DNA of 6,065 nucleotides from Helicobacter sp. (GTDB taxonomy: Bacteria > Campylobacterota > Campylobacteria > Campylobacterales > Helicobacteraceae), in assembly GCA_014799985.1 (NCBI GenBank), contig JAAVGZ010000013.1:1-6065 (forward strand), given 5' to 3'. The notes below the pieces were generated by a model. That model ran no database searches and was not told where the DNA came from. It saw only the letters and a program-made list of their open reading frames with translations. This document shows positions 5,680 to 6,065 of the stretch, piece by piece. A program made the translations under genes and the position numbers. The first letter of the stretch is position 1. Each line of letters starts with the position of its first letter.

Positions 5680-5782
5680 CATGTTAAAATCATAAATTCC
5701 TAGTTTCATTCTCATTAATCAATAGAAAAAAGCTATATTTTGAATGGTTTCTTATTATTATTGGCAAGACGACAGGAGGGCG

Positions 5783-5872
5783 GGGGATTTTGTTGTTCGT
5801 TGGTTGCTCGCAATGACGTTTCATTGGGTCATTGCGAGCGCTAGCGTTGCAATCAACAGGCACAGAATCCCC
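5783..5872. repeat. Imperfect palindrome with GTCATTGCGAGC arms
   Basis: Twelve perfect base pairs are formed by GCTCGCAATGAC (5806-5817) and GTCATTGCGAGC (5828-5839) around a 10-nt loop. Beyond the core, both arms read outward through a less similar stretch (right: GCTAGCGTTGCAATCAACAG) to AATCCCC-like ends (minus strand of 5783-5788; plus 5867-5872). Repeats of the form GTCATTGCGAGCG-AGCG-GCAATC are scattered through intergenic DNA of many unrelated bacteria (from memory). There is no T-run, so a terminator is unlikely. Confidence 0.65.
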
Positions 5873-5928
5873 AGAAAAAGCGCGCGCAAAGCTATGGCGA
5901 AGCCACAGCACAGCCGCGCTTTGGATTC
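5865..5928. repeat. Bulged hairpin
   Basis: GAATCC (5865-5870) pairs with GGATTC (5923-5928), and AAAGCGCG (5877-5884) pairs with CGCGCTTT (5915-5922). The right arm is continuous; the left has a 6-nt bulge. Inside, TGGC-GAA-GCCA (5895-5905) makes a small hairpin. The outer GAATCC overlaps the end of the preceding palindrome, so the two may be alternatives. Confidence 0.5.
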
Positions 5929-5973
5929 CACAATTTGTGATTCTCCATTGCTCACCAATTATAGAATCCCCAG

Positions 5974-6024
5974 CCACAGCGCACACGTCTATGTTCTCAT
6001 ATTAACATAGACGAAGCGCTGTGG
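5974..6024. repeat. Long hairpin, 19 base pairs
   Basis: The outer stem CCACAGCGC (5974-5982) pairs with GCGCTGTGG (6016-6024), and the inner stem CGTCTATGTT (5986-5995) pairs with AACATAGACG (6004-6013). A small 3/2-nt internal loop separates them, and the terminal loop is 8 nt. All 19 pairs are Watson-Crick. Neither strand has a T-run after the stem, so it is not an ordinary intrinsic terminator. It could be a repeat-element end, a transcript stabiliser, or part of a structured RNA. Confidence 0.7.
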
Positions 6025-6065
6025 AGCATGACATAGTCCGTGCGGAGCACAAACCTCTAAAAAGC

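Larger units (their letters stand above)
5700..6065. other. Gene-free region rich in inverted repeats
   Basis: I accept no protein gene here. Possible reading frames of up to 98 codons on either strand run straight through palindromic sequence and show no domain or ribosome site. The stretch to about 5780 is AT-rich. From there to 6024 it holds three nested or adjacent hairpins, listed separately, and an 11-bp direct repeat AGAATCCCCAG at 5864-5874 and 5963-5973. The motif CCACAGC occurs at 5903 and 5974, and inverted at 6018. The last 40 bases show nothing I can assign. Confidence 0.6.

Noticed and set aside
5752..5762. TTATTATTATT as a phase-variable tract
   Set aside because: It is short, not in a gene and not at a promoter spacing.
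5690..5986. Minus-strand frame of 98 codons and plus-strand frame 5744-6010
   Set aside because: Both translate through the GTCATTGCGAGC palindrome. Such repeats often give spurious proteins, and there is no domain, ribosome site or plausible composition.

Overview
The window most likely comes from a Campylobacterota (epsilonproteobacterial) genome, probably Helicobacter or a close relative. Three things point there: a futalosine-pathway MqnD of the 'HSPDADD' type, a CRISPR repeat built like that of Campylobacter jejuni type II-C, and a promoter box resembling the Campylobacter DccR direct repeat. Base composition is near 50% GC by eye, which is high for the group. The genus call is inference. 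All six genes I accept, and by my reading the CRISPR array, are on the minus strand, so the region is transcribed right to left.

Right to left: 5700-6065 has no convincing gene and is packed with inverted repeats. An AT-rich promoter region at about 5562-5700 follows, with an extended -10 and a TTCAC-N6-TTCAC direct repeat placed over a -35. It drives a compact operon: an SHP-like monoheme cytochrome c (5151-5561), a diheme cytochrome c, DHC (4581-5141), and a membrane cytochrome b fused to a second DHC domain (3521-4600). Together they look like an electron wire from the quinol pool to a periplasmic ligand-binding heme protein. Next is mqnD (2601-3473), which makes a menaquinone precursor, so quinone synthesis sits beside a probable quinol-linked cytochrome b.

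After a 143-bp gap come two tandem paralogs with a DUF21 membrane domain and CBS-pair domains (CNNM/CorC-like): 1495-2457 and 421-1482. They are separated by 12 nt and share a 46-bp identical block. Neither has the C-terminal CorC_HlyC domain.

Only 22 bp past the last stop codon lies a CRISPR array (1-398) that continues off the left edge. It has 36-bp repeats and 30-bp spacers. Read on the minus strand each repeat starts GTTTTAG and ends in an extended -10 (TGCTAGAAT), the type II-C layout in which each repeat starts its own crRNA. The terminal repeat has lost only the half that would pair with tracrRNA and keeps the promoter half. The cas genes, tracrRNA and leader are not in this window.
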